Source of the DNA: Halocynthiibacter namhaensis
Lineage (GTDB): Bacteria > Pseudomonadota > Alphaproteobacteria > Rhodobacterales > Rhodobacteraceae
Reading direction: 5' to 3'
Assembly: GCF_000812685.1 (NCBI RefSeq)
Contig: NZ_JWIF01000063.1
Span: 120,295-184,294, forward strand
DNA length: 64,000 bases
Below, piece after piece: positions 36,881-46,111 of this stretch. A model generated the notes under the pieces. The model had not been told where the DNA came from. It worked only from the letters and a program-made list of their open reading frames with translations, and made no database searches. The translations under genes and the position numbers were made by a program. Numbering within the stretch: the first letter of the stretch is position 1; each line of letters begins with the position of its first letter.

Positions 36881-38248
36881 ATGACCCAGCCTAAAACAAT
36901 GCGCTTTGAAGATTTGAAAGCCAAAGTCACCAATGGTGACATAGATACAGTTTTGATCTGTATGATTGACATGCAGGGTCGCTTGATGGGCAAGCGTTTG
37001 GTTGCGCAGTATTTCATCGACAGTGGTTGGGAAGAAAGCCATTGTTGTAACTACTTGCTGGCAACAGACCTTGAGATGGCAACGCCAGATGGCTATGCCT
37101 CGACTTCGTGGCAGGGCGGTTATGGTGATTACATCATGAAGCCCGACCTTGAAACTATTCGTCCGATGCCCTGGCTTGAAGGTACCGTGATGGTGCTGTG
37201 TAATGTGCTCGATCATCATCACAATCCGGTGCCACATTCGCCGCGCGCTGTGTTGCAAAAGCAGATCAAGCGTTTGGAAAGCATGGGGTTCTCGGCGGTC
37301 ATGGCGACGGAGCTTGAGTTCTTTCTCTTTGCCAAATCCTTTGACGAAATCCGCGCGGAAGGCTTCCGCGATTTGGAACCGATCAGCGCTTACAATGAAG
37401 ATTACCACATCTTTCAGACCACCAAAGAAGAACATGTGATGCGCCCAATCCGCAATCATTTATACGCCGCTGGCATCCCGATTGAGGGGTCAAAAGGCGA
37501 GGCAGAAGCGGGTCAGGAAGAGCTAAACATCAAATACGCAGCCGCCATGGATTGCGCGGATCATCACACGATTGCGAAACATGCGGTGAAGGAAATCGCC
37601 TGGCAGCAGGGCCATGCCGCAAGCTTTTTGCCCAAATGGCATAAGGACCGTGTTGGGTCAGCATCACATGTGCATCAGTCGCTTTGGAAAGACGGCGAGA
37701 ACGCGTTTTTTGAAGCGGATGCGGAGTATGGCATGTCTGATCTCATGCGTCATTACATGGCGGGCATGATCAAATATTCCAGCGATATGATGGTGTTTTT
37801 GGCGCCTTATGTGAACAGCTATAAGCGCTTCCAAAAGGGCAGTTTTGCCCCCACCGGCACGGTCTGGTCGATTGACAATCGCACGGCGGGTTTCCGTCTG
37901 TGTGGTGAAGGCAGCAAGGCGATCCGCGTGGAATGTCGCGTTGGCGGGGCCGATCTGAACCCGTACCTTGCCATGGCAGCACAGCTGGCGGCCGGGATTG
38001 CTGGGATGGAAGAAAAGCTTGAATTGCAAGCGCCCCAGGGTGGTGATGCGTATAATGATCCTGACGCGAAGAAATTGCCTGCGAACCTGACGCAATCCAT
38101 GGAAGCGCTGAATGCGTCGGACATGTTGAAAGCGGCGTTTGGCGAAGATGTTGTCGCGCATTACCACCGTTGTGCGCAGTGGGAACAGGAAGAATTCGAC
38201 CAGGTTGTGACCGACTGGGAAATCGCGCGGGGCTTTGAGCGGGCATAG
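36881..38248 (+). CDS. glutamine synthetase family protein (gamma-glutamyl-amine ligase type)
   Basis: 455 residues. Full GS catalytic set: ATELEFFLF (ExE metal ligands), EAGQEELNIKYA, SASHVHQSLW, NSYKRFQ and RVECRVGGADLNPY. The match is to the PuuA/IpuC-type branch that joins glutamate to an amine with ATP, not the nitrogen-assimilating GlnA. No adenylylation Tyr region is obvious. It is followed by aldehyde and alcohol dehydrogenases, so I infer a gamma-glutamylated amino alcohol as intermediate. Confidence 0.9.
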   Translation: MTQPKTMRFEDLKAKVTNGDIDTVLICMIDMQGRLMGKRLVAQYFIDSGWEESHCCNYLLATDLEMATPDGYASTSWQGGYGDYIMKPDLETIRPMPWLEGTVMVLCNVLDHHHNPVPHSPRAVLQKQIKRLESMGFSAVMATELEFFLFAKSFDEIRAEGFRDLEPISAYNEDYHIFQTTKEEHVMRPIRNHLYAAGIPIEGSKGEAEAGQEELNIKYAAAMDCADHHTIAKHAVKEIAWQQGHAASFLPKWHKDRVGSASHVHQSLWKDGENAFFEADAEYGMSDLMRHYMAGMIKYSSDMMVFLAPYVNSYKRFQKGSFAPTGTVWSIDNRTAGFRLCGEGSKAIRVECRVGGADLNPYLAMAAQLAAGIAGMEEKLELQAPQGGDAYNDPDAKKLPANLTQSMEALNASDMLKAAFGEDVVAHYHRCAQWEQEEFDQVVTDWEIARGFERA

Positions 38249-38329
38249 GGTTGCACCGTTAAAGTTGAGTATTTTTGGCAAGATGAAAAGGGGGCGGACA
38301 TTGCCCCTGATCGTGAAAAGGAAAATGGC

Positions 38330-39712
38330 ATGGGCCAGATTTTGAAATGTATCTCACCGATAGATGGATCCGTTTGCGCGGAACGTCCGGTGTTGTCGCT
38401 TGAGGCTGCACAAGCAGCGGCCAAAGCAGCGCGCACGGCACAAAAGGCTTGGGCTGCACGCCCGGTTCAGGAACGGGTTGATCTTGTGATGGCGGGTGTT
38501 GCGGCTGTCGGTGCGATGAACGATGAAATTGTGCCAGAGCTTGCCCATATGATGGGGCGCCCCACCCGTTATGGTGGCGAATTTGGTGGCTTTGAGGAAC
38601 GTGCGGGTCACATGGCAAGCATCGCTGTGGAAAGCCTTGCAGACATCGAAGTTGGCGAAGATGCGACATTTAAGCGTTACATCAAACGTATCCCCCACGG
38701 TGTGGTTTTTGTCGTTGCGCCCTGGAACTACCCTTATATGACGGCGATTAACACGGTTGCGCCTGCCTTGATTGCGGGCAACGCGGTTTTGCTGAAACAC
38801 GCGACGCAGACCTTGCTTGTGGGCGAACGTATGGCGCAGGCGTTTCATTCTGTGGGCATTCCGAAGGACGTGTTCCAAAACGTGTTTCTATCCCATGATG
38901 TGACCAATGATCTGATCGCGGGCAACGCGTTTGATTTTGTGAACTTCACGGGCTCTGTGGGCGGTGGTCAGGCGATGGAACGCGCCGCTGCGGGCACATT
39001 TACCGGGGTTGGTACGGAACTCGGCGGTAAAGATCCGGGCTACGTCATGGAAGACGCGGATCTGGATGCAGCCGTGGATACGTTGGTTGATGGCGCGATG
39101 TTTAACGCGGGGCAATGTTGCTGCGGGATTGAACGGATTTACGTGCATGAAAGCCTGTTTGACGCCTTTGTGGAAAAGGCTGTTGAAATCGTGAAGGGCT
39201 ATAAACTGGGCCACCCGATGGAGGCTGAAACCACCATGGGTCCGATGGCGAATGTACGGTTTGCGACTGAGGTTCGCACCCAGATCGCGGAAGCCGTGGC
39301 CGATGGGGCCGTGGCACATATCGACACAATGGCTGAGGACGACGGCGGTGCTTATCTGACGCCGCAAATCCTGACCAATGTTGATCATTCCATGCGCGTC
39401 ATGCGCGATGAGAGCTTTGGTCCGGTTGTTGGCATCATGAAAGTGTCTTCCGACGCGGAAGCGATCAAATTGATGAACGACAGCGAATTTGGCCTGACCG
39501 CCAGCCTTTGGACGCAAGATGTCGACCGGGCGGCGCGTATTGGCGATGACCTGGAAACCGGCACAGTATTCATGAACCGTGCCGATTATCTTGATCCGGG
39601 CCTGTGTTGGACCGGCTGCAAAAACACCGGGCGCGGGGGTGGCTTGTCTGTGATTGGCTTCCACAACCTGACCCGTCCGAAATCCTACCACTTGAAGAAG
39701 GTAACGACATGA
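38330..39712 (+). CDS. aldehyde dehydrogenase family protein
   Basis: 460-residue NAD(P)-dependent aldehyde dehydrogenase. The active-site Glu is in ELGGKDP (about residue 230) and the catalytic cysteine region reads GQCCCGIERIYV (three Cys in a row, residues 263-265). The N-terminal VAPWNYPYM and the FVNFTGSVGGGQ NAD-binding segment are present. The iron alcohol dehydrogenase gene starts in its stop codon (ATGA overlap). It may oxidise a gamma-glutamyl-amino aldehyde made by that enzyme. Confidence 0.92.
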   Translation: MGQILKCISPIDGSVCAERPVLSLEAAQAAAKAARTAQKAWAARPVQERVDLVMAGVAAVGAMNDEIVPELAHMMGRPTRYGGEFGGFEERAGHMASIAVESLADIEVGEDATFKRYIKRIPHGVVFVVAPWNYPYMTAINTVAPALIAGNAVLLKHATQTLLVGERMAQAFHSVGIPKDVFQNVFLSHDVTNDLIAGNAFDFVNFTGSVGGGQAMERAAAGTFTGVGTELGGKDPGYVMEDADLDAAVDTLVDGAMFNAGQCCCGIERIYVHESLFDAFVEKAVEIVKGYKLGHPMEAETTMGPMANVRFATEVRTQIAEAVADGAVAHIDTMAEDDGGAYLTPQILTNVDHSMRVMRDESFGPVVGIMKVSSDAEAIKLMNDSEFGLTASLWTQDVDRAARIGDDLETGTVFMNRADYLDPGLCWTGCKNTGRGGGLSVIGFHNLTRPKSYHLKKVTT

Positions 39713-40854
39713 ACCTTGTTGGAAACTGGTCCTATCCGACCACGATGAAGTTCGGCGCTGGCCGTATCAGTGAGCTGGCTGAGGCCTGCAAAAGCCTTGG
39801 CATGAAGCGCCCGCTTTTGGTCACGGATAAGGGGCTAGCGCCTTTGCCGATCACTGCACAGGCCTTGGATATTCTTGAGGCAGCCGGTCTTGGGCGCGGG
39901 ATTTTCTCTGAAGTAGACCCTAATCCAAGTGAATTGAACCTCGCTGCCGGTGTTGCCGCTTATAAGGCGGGCGACCATGATGGTGTGATTGCTTTTGGTG
40001 GGGGCTCTGGTCTGGACCTTGGTAAAATGGTTGCGTTCCACGCCGGTCAAACCCGCCCGATCTGGGATTTTGAGGACGTGGGCGATTGGTGGACCCGTGC
40101 GGACGCCGACGCCATCGCGCCGATCATCGCTGTGCCGACAACTGCTGGCACGGGGTCCGAGGTTGGTCGCGCGTCTATCCTCACGAACTCCGTCACGCAT
40201 GAGAAGAAAATCATCTTCCACCCCAAAGTTCTGCCCGCGATTGTGATTGCGGATCCTGAACTGACCGTTGGCATGCCGGGCTTTATCACGGCGGGCACCG
40301 GGCTTGATGCTTTTGCCCATTGCGTTGAGGCGTATTCCTCCCCGCATTATCACCCGATGTCGCAAGGCATTGCGCTGGAAGGCATGCGTTTGGTCAAGGA
40401 TTACCTGCCGCGCGCGTTCAACGATGGCACCGATATCGAGGCCCGCGCGCATATGATGTCGGCGGCGGCTATGGGGGCGACGGGCTTCCAAAAGGGCCTT
40501 GGCGCGATCCATGCGCTCAGCCACCCAATTGGGGCGGTTTACAACACCCATCACGGCACGACCAATGCGGTTTGCATGCCTGCGGTGTTGGACTTTAACG
40601 CTTCTGCAATCGCGGATCGCTTCGACATGGCCGCAGCGTATCTGGGGATTGAGGGCGGCTTTAAGGGCTTCCAAAGCTTCGTGCAAGACTTCAACGACAG
40701 CCTCGGCATTCCACGCAAATTGTCAGCACTGGGCGTCGACGACAAACAGCTGGATGAGATGACCCGCCAGGCCCTTGCCGACCCATCCTGCGGCGGAAAC
40801 CCCATCGCGTTGACAGCGGAAAATACACGTCAGCTGTTCGTGGATTGCATCTAA
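39709..40854 (+). CDS. iron-containing alcohol dehydrogenase
   Basis: 381 residues from the ATG at 39709; the earlier start at 39604 is inside the aldehyde dehydrogenase gene. Group III metal-dependent alcohol dehydrogenase with the NAD-binding GGGSGLDLGK block near residue 97, the segment DAFAHCVEAY, and the metal histidines of HALSHPIGAVYNTHHG. Translational coupling with the aldehyde dehydrogenase suggests one two-step oxidation from alcohol to acid. Confidence 0.92.
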   Translation: MNLVGNWSYPTTMKFGAGRISELAEACKSLGMKRPLLVTDKGLAPLPITAQALDILEAAGLGRGIFSEVDPNPSELNLAAGVAAYKAGDHDGVIAFGGGSGLDLGKMVAFHAGQTRPIWDFEDVGDWWTRADADAIAPIIAVPTTAGTGSEVGRASILTNSVTHEKKIIFHPKVLPAIVIADPELTVGMPGFITAGTGLDAFAHCVEAYSSPHYHPMSQGIALEGMRLVKDYLPRAFNDGTDIEARAHMMSAAAMGATGFQKGLGAIHALSHPIGAVYNTHHGTTNAVCMPAVLDFNASAIADRFDMAAAYLGIEGGFKGFQSFVQDFNDSLGIPRKLSALGVDDKQLDEMTRQALADPSCGGNPIALTAENTRQLFVDCI

Positions 40855-41245
40855 TTTTAGCATATTGCTGTAGATATTTCCCTGTCCTGAAAATATCCGG
40901 GCAGGGAAAATGCGGTTTTAGTGACGTATTTTCCATAAATCCGCTGAAATCTGGACTTATTTTCTCATTTGGCCATGTATAGAGAAAATTGTGAAAATCA
41001 GCGCAAATACTAGTTTTGCAAGATATTTTTTGACATTTTTCGTCGTATATCATCTGATTGTCATATGGCTTTTAGATTCTGGCTATATCCCTGTGCCGCA
41101 ATGACCGATTGTCTGGTACACGGAGGAGCGTTTTCGGGATTACCATTCCGGAACACAGGTTTGGATTAAACCGGCGGAGGCTGGTGAGGCAAACCAAAAT
41201 TCGTGTCGGGACAACCGGCCGATCAAAAAACTAGGGAGAGTTTAT
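40855..41245 (+). promoter_or_regulatory. 391-bp non-coding region with promoter and long leader
   Basis: No gene seen. TTGACA at 41030-41035, a 17-base spacer and TCTGAT (41053-41058) form a candidate promoter for the Pot-type ABC genes, leaving a leader of about 180 bases before the ATG at 41246, which has AGGGAGAG upstream. The first 150 bases are AT-rich. The leader is GC-richer and may be structured (CCGGC and GCCGG-type segments), but I recognise no riboswitch. Confidence 0.5.
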
Positions 41246-42376
41246 ATGACAAAATCTACGATTAACCGCCGCTCGGTGCTGAAGGGCACCGCAGCTGTTG
41301 GTGGTGCTGCGCTTGCGACACCTGCATTGGTACAAAACGCGCTGGCAACATCTGGCGAAATCAACATTCTTATGTGGTCCGACTATTTGCCCGATCAGTT
41401 TATCTCTGACTTCGAAGGCGAAACCGGCATTAAGATCAATTACACCGGTATCGGGTCGAATGAGGAAATTATCAATAAGATGAAGGCGACCAATGGTCAG
41501 GGCTTTGACATCGTGTCACCGACCAACAACCGTTCCCTTCAGTGGGAGCCACTTGAGCTTCTGCAACCGTTTGACATGTCCCGCGTTGAGATTGATCGCG
41601 TGAACCCTGCGATGTCCGCCATTGGTGAAAACGCTTGGAACTTTGGTGGCAATGGTTCCACCTGGCTGCCACATATCTGGGGCACTGAAGGCATGGCTTG
41701 GCGCACTGATCTGTGGGCTCCGAATGGGGATGCGCCATCATATGGTGACGTTTGGTCCGAAGAAAATGCTGGCAAAACCATGGGTCGCGCACATTCCATG
41801 ATGCTGGGTGCCGGTCTGTACATGGAAGCCTCTGGCGAAATGGAGGCAGGTTCCATCTGGGCTGCTTATGAAAACGAAGAAAAGATGCGTGAAGTCTGGG
41901 GCAAAGTCACCGATTGGTGTGTCGCACGTAAAGATCGCATTAAACTGATCTGGAATGACGCGGATAGCCAGAAAAATGGCCTGCTGAATGACGGTGTGAT
42001 CGTGGGTCAAACTTGGGATGGTCCACCACTTGCGCTTAAATCTGCGGGTGATCCTGTAACCTACCAAGCACCTGTTGAAGGCGCGATGGCTTGGGTTGAC
42101 GGCATGTCCATGCCAACTGGCGCGACCAACACGGATCAGATCTATGCCTTCATCGAATTTGCATATCGTGCGAAAGATGCTGGCGTTGCAATCGACAGCC
42201 ACGGCTATAACAGCCCGGTTCTGGGTGCAGATGCACACACCGGTGATGTTTATAAGAAGAACTTTGCGGAAGCTTATCCTGGTGACAGCTTGGCAAACCT
42301 GAACCCATGGCCTGCGGAAGCGCCTTGGTATGCGGCTGTTCGCACAGAGTTCGTGAACCGTTTCAAATCTGCATAA
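41246..42376 (+). CDS. extracellular solute-binding protein, PotD/PotF type
   Basis: 376 residues. A Tat-type signal (NRRSVLKGTAAVGGAAL) is cleaved near residue 35 (LATS). The body resembles polyamine-binding proteins: NILMWSDYLPDQFISDFEGETGI at the start and PVLGADAHTG later. It is the binding component for the three downstream ABC genes. The ligand may be a polyamine or, given the upstream genes, another small amine. Confidence 0.9.
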   Translation: MTKSTINRRSVLKGTAAVGGAALATPALVQNALATSGEINILMWSDYLPDQFISDFEGETGIKINYTGIGSNEEIINKMKATNGQGFDIVSPTNNRSLQWEPLELLQPFDMSRVEIDRVNPAMSAIGENAWNFGGNGSTWLPHIWGTEGMAWRTDLWAPNGDAPSYGDVWSEENAGKTMGRAHSMMLGAGLYMEASGEMEAGSIWAAYENEEKMREVWGKVTDWCVARKDRIKLIWNDADSQKNGLLNDGVIVGQTWDGPPLALKSAGDPVTYQAPVEGAMAWVDGMSMPTGATNTDQIYAFIEFAYRAKDAGVAIDSHGYNSPVLGADAHTGDVYKKNFAEAYPGDSLANLNPWPAEAPWYAAVRTEFVNRFKSA

Positions 42377-42497
42377 GCGGATTGTCAGAAACACGATCCG
42401 GTCCCTGTTTGGGGCCGGACCCTTCCGGGGCTGACGCCGGAACAACGACCACCATTAGGTGGCAAACGTCAGAATTACTTACAGCGGGGAGAATAAT

Positions 42498-43610
42498 ATG
42501 AGTGCTGGTGTCGGGGTAAACCTCGAGAACCTATGGATTAGGTTCGGCGATTTCGTTGCAGTGCGCGACGCAAACGTAAATATCAATGGCGGCGATTTCT
42601 TTTCGTTCCTCGGCCCATCAGGCTGCGGGAAGACGACGATTTTGCGGTCTGTTTCAGGATTTCTTGACCCGTCCGAAGGCCGGGTTCTGATTGGTGGCAA
42701 TGACATGGCGGGCATTGGCCCGAACAAACGCCCCACAGCTTTGATCTTTCAAAACCTCGCCTTGTTCCCCCTGATGAAAGTCTGGGAAAACATCACGTTT
42801 TCAATGGAAATCGCCGGGGCTTCTGCCAAGGAACGCCGCAAACGTGCGGACGAACTTTTGGACATGATCGCGCTGCCGGGGCAGGGCGATAAGTTGCCGT
42901 CTGAACTGTCTGGTGGTCAGAAACAACGTGTGGCGATTGCGCGTGCGCTTTGTGCTGAACCTGATGTGTTGCTGCTGGATGAGCCGCTTTCAGCGCTTGA
43001 CCTTAAGCTGCGTCAACATATGCGTACAGAACTTCGCGAAATTCAAAAACGCGTTGGCATTACCTTCATTTACATCACCCACGACCAAGGCGAAGCGCTG
43101 ACCATGTCAGACAATATCGCTGTGATGAAAGCGGGTATCATCGATCAAATCGGTGACGGCAAAACCATTTACAACGATCCATCAACCGCCTTTGTTGCGT
43201 CTTTTGTGGGCGAAAATAACGTCTTCCGTGGCACGGTTAAGGAAATCCGTGGCAAAGAAGCATTGATCGCCACCAACCGTTCCGGTGATCTGGTGTCACG
43301 CATTTCCACGGCCAATCAGGGCAAGATGAAGGTCGGCGACGAAGCCATGATGTTCATCCGCCCCGAAGCTTTGTCGATCGCGGAAACAGGCAGTGCAGGC
43401 GATCATTTCGTGACGGCGAAGGTCAATCATGAGGAATTTGAAGGCAACACGTTCAACATCTTCACGGAAGGTGACGGCGGTAAGGAAATCAAAGTATCGA
43501 TCCCCAATCTTGGTCAAACTTTTGAGGACCACACCGGTCAGCAGATCACCTTGGAATATGAGACACAGAATGCTGTGGCTGTTCCTGCCGGTGAACTGGC
43601 GACGGAATAA
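42498..43610 (+). CDS. ABC transporter ATP-binding protein (PotA type)
   Basis: 370 residues from ATG at 42498 with GGGGAGA upstream; an in-frame start at 42459 is less likely. Walker A GPSGCGKTT is near residue 40, the signature LSGGQKQRVAIARAL near 139 and Walker B LLLDEPLSALD near 159, with a C-terminal TOBE-like regulatory domain (about residues 245-370). It energises the transporter of the two permeases that follow. Confidence 0.92.
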   Translation: MSAGVGVNLENLWIRFGDFVAVRDANVNINGGDFFSFLGPSGCGKTTILRSVSGFLDPSEGRVLIGGNDMAGIGPNKRPTALIFQNLALFPLMKVWENITFSMEIAGASAKERRKRADELLDMIALPGQGDKLPSELSGGQKQRVAIARALCAEPDVLLLDEPLSALDLKLRQHMRTELREIQKRVGITFIYITHDQGEALTMSDNIAVMKAGIIDQIGDGKTIYNDPSTAFVASFVGENNVFRGTVKEIRGKEALIATNRSGDLVSRISTANQGKMKVGDEAMMFIRPEALSIAETGSAGDHFVTAKVNHEEFEGNTFNIFTEGDGGKEIKVSIPNLGQTFEDHTGQQITLEYETQNAVAVPAGELATE

Positions 43611-43619
43611 GGGGGCGTT

Positions 43620-44534
43620 ATGAAAAACGGTTTCTTACATAACTTTTACCAGCATAACGGAAAGGTCCTAGGCACGACGTTGCTTGTGGTTATGACCTTC
43701 TGGATCGGGGTGTTGATCATCCTGCCCCAGCTGTCGATGTTGGATTATTCGCTGCGTGAATACCTGCCTTCTGGTGAAGTTGGGGATTACACGCTTAAAA
43801 ACTACCGCCACCTGATTTATGGGGCCGAGGGCGCATCTGATGCTTACAACTATGTTGATCTAAAAGTATTCATGCGCACGATCATCGCCGCTATCTGTGT
43901 GACGATCTTTAACCTTTTGCTGTGCTATCCGATTGCGTTTTTCCTTGGCCAAGTCGCCAAGGGCATGAAGCTGCGTATCTTCGCGATGCTGTTGATTATT
44001 CCATACTGGATCAATGAAATTCTGCGTGCTTTCGCGTTGAAAATCATCTTCGGTGCAACGGGTATGATCAACGCTGTGTTGATCGGCATGGGGATATTGG
44101 ATGAACCTTTTGACTTTATCCGGGCGGATGTCGCGCTTTATGCGGGGCTTGGTTATGCCTATATTCTGTTGATGGTTTTCCCGATGTACAACGTGATCGA
44201 AAGCCTTGATGGCAACCAAATTGAGGCCGCCCGCGATCTGGGTGCACCTTGGTGGCGGATCCATTGGCGCATCGTTGTGCCTTATGCAAAACCTGGCATC
44301 TCGTCTGGTTGTACTATGGTGTTTATGTTGTCTGCGGGCGCACTTGCTGCACCTCAGATCCTAGGTGGGCCCAGCTCGCTTTGGTTCACGCAGATCATTT
44401 ACCAATGGTTCAACGACGGCGGAAATTGGTCGCAAGGCGCGGCATATGCCGTCGTGCTTTTGGTCAGCTGTATCATCATCGTGCTTGCATTCATGAAGCT
44501 GTTCAAAGTTAACATGGGGGATATTGGCAAATGA
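43620..44534 (+). CDS. ABC transporter permease (PotB type)
   Basis: 304-residue inner membrane protein with about six hydrophobic helices. The EAA loop is visible as ESLDGNQIEAARDLGAPWWRIHWRIVVP (about residues 195-222), which contacts the ATPase. The stop overlaps the second permease start by four bases, an obvious translational coupling. Confidence 0.92.
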   Translation: MKNGFLHNFYQHNGKVLGTTLLVVMTFWIGVLIILPQLSMLDYSLREYLPSGEVGDYTLKNYRHLIYGAEGASDAYNYVDLKVFMRTIIAAICVTIFNLLLCYPIAFFLGQVAKGMKLRIFAMLLIIPYWINEILRAFALKIIFGATGMINAVLIGMGILDEPFDFIRADVALYAGLGYAYILLMVFPMYNVIESLDGNQIEAARDLGAPWWRIHWRIVVPYAKPGISSGCTMVFMLSAGALAAPQILGGPSSLWFTQIIYQWFNDGGNWSQGAAYAVVLLVSCIIIVLAFMKLFKVNMGDIGK

Positions 44535-45832
44535 ATAATCTCTTCCTTCGTGTATCGATCTGGGTCTATCTCGGCATCTTCTTTGCCTATCTGCTTGGTC
44601 CATTGGTCATCATGGCGATCACGGCGTTTAACTCCAATGGTTTTCCAAGTGTCAGCCCTTGGGAATGTTTCACCTATGCTTGGTTCTCTGAGTTGTTTCA
44701 GGATGAACGTATCCTAAACGGCATTAAGAACTCAGTTATTGTGGGCATTGGCACTGTGATCATGTCTGTGACCATGGGGCTGTCAGGTGCGCTGATCCTG
44801 ACACAGGTTTGGCCAAAGCTGCGGGCGACCTATTACACCATCGTGATTGCGCCGATCTTGGTGCCTGGCGTGGTGTTGGGGATCTCAACAGTTGTGTTCT
44901 GGCAGCGGGTGAACAATTGGCTGGGTCTTGGCCCAGACAGCATCCTGGCAGATGGTCTGTTCCTGACAATCATCGGCCAATCCACCTTTATCGCCAGTTA
45001 CTGTATGCTGGTTCTGGTGGCGCGTTTGCAGCGCTATGACCTGACCCTGAACGAAGCTGCTTTGGATTTGGGCGCGTCCCATACCCAAGCGTTTACCAAG
45101 ATCCTTCTGCCCTTCATGATGCCCGCGATTGCGACATCTGCAGTGCTGGCGTTTCTGGCGAGCTTTGAGAACTATAACACCACGACCTTCACGTTCGGTG
45201 ACTATCCGACCTTGACGATCGAGCTGGCGCAAAAAGTGCGTTACGGTATCAGCCCTGCGATTTCGGCCTTGGCCTTTATCATCATTGTGGGGACGGTGTT
45301 TGGAGCCTTGACCAACGAAGCTTTGAAGCGCCGCAAGGAACTTCAGGCGGCTGCATCTGGTGATACGGTTGCAAAGGTTGACGGTGGTTTCCGTCTGCCA
45401 AGCTTCCTATCACGCAACCCAGCTATGATTGCTTTGATCATGTTGGTTGCCGCTGTGGGTCTGTCGGTGGTGAATTCCATGTCGCATAATCCTGCGCAAT
45501 GTATCGCACAGGTTCAAACCGAACGTCAGGAACAACGTGCCCTTGAAGCAGAAGCAAACTTGCGGGCCTTGGCGGAACGTCGTGCTGCAGCAGCTGCGGC
45601 GCGTGCGGCAGAAGCGGCGGCCAATGGGGAGACCGTGGAAGAAGAAACAACCACGGCACCGGCATCATCTGGCAACAGCACAGGTGCATTCGGCAACGTC
45701 TTTGCACCGACCAACCTTGATGGTGCAGAAGATGGCGAGGCTGAAGCAACAGAAGAAGCCCCAGCCAGCCCATTCGGTTCGGTCTTCGACCCAGGAAACC
45801 TCGAAACCGAAGGCGCATCAGACAACAACTGA
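44531..45832 (+). CDS. ABC transporter permease (PotC type) with long C-terminal extension
   Basis: 433 residues; PotC homologues are usually near 260-280. Residues 1-270 are a normal six-helix permease with the EAA loop NEAALDLGASHTQAFTKI. The rest is extra: a further transmembrane helix (about 299-315), an Ala/Glu-rich coiled coil (330-370), and an acidic tail with two copies of an FGxVFxPxNL motif (387-396 and 415-424). The frame is intact and there is a terminator right after, so this is not a readthrough artefact. Confidence 0.9.
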   Translation: MNNLFLRVSIWVYLGIFFAYLLGPLVIMAITAFNSNGFPSVSPWECFTYAWFSELFQDERILNGIKNSVIVGIGTVIMSVTMGLSGALILTQVWPKLRATYYTIVIAPILVPGVVLGISTVVFWQRVNNWLGLGPDSILADGLFLTIIGQSTFIASYCMLVLVARLQRYDLTLNEAALDLGASHTQAFTKILLPFMMPAIATSAVLAFLASFENYNTTTFTFGDYPTLTIELAQKVRYGISPAISALAFIIIVGTVFGALTNEALKRRKELQAAASGDTVAKVDGGFRLPSFLSRNPAMIALIMLVAAVGLSVVNSMSHNPAQCIAQVQTERQEQRALEAEANLRALAERRAAAAAARAAEAAANGETVEEETTTAPASSGNSTGAFGNVFAPTNLDGAEDGEAEATEEAPASPFGSVFDPGNLETEGASDNN

Positions 45833-45849
45833 TACATCCTGAAAACATA

Positions 45850-45879
45850 AAAACGGGCGCCAAACCAGGCGCCCGTTTT
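45850..45879 (+). terminator. terminator of the ABC transporter operon
   Basis: AAAACGGGCGCC (45850-45861) and GGCGCCCGTTTT (45868-45879) form a 12-bp stem with a six-base loop, ending in T's. Confidence 0.9.
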
Positions 45880-46111
45880 CGTTTCCCGAATTGTCTGATT
45901 TTTGGATGTTTGAAATCATTGTTTCGAAAATGAATTAAATGCACCCTTCGGTAGAATCAAATTTTACGTGATTCACCTTTAGGTTATTGATTTTGCACAA
46001 AAGTACAGGTTGAGCGAAAAGGCGTTCCGCAGCTACATGGGCAAGTTCCCCAGTATCGCAGTTCCCCCCTGACGCATGTTTTTCGCGTTGCTTTAAGCCG
46101 CCGAGCAGCCA

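Noticed and set aside
36881..45832. Classical Puu putrescine pathway
   Set aside because: The GS-like ligase and Pot-type ABC fit, but no PuuB-type FAD amine oxidase or PuuD is present, and an iron alcohol dehydrogenase would have no role.
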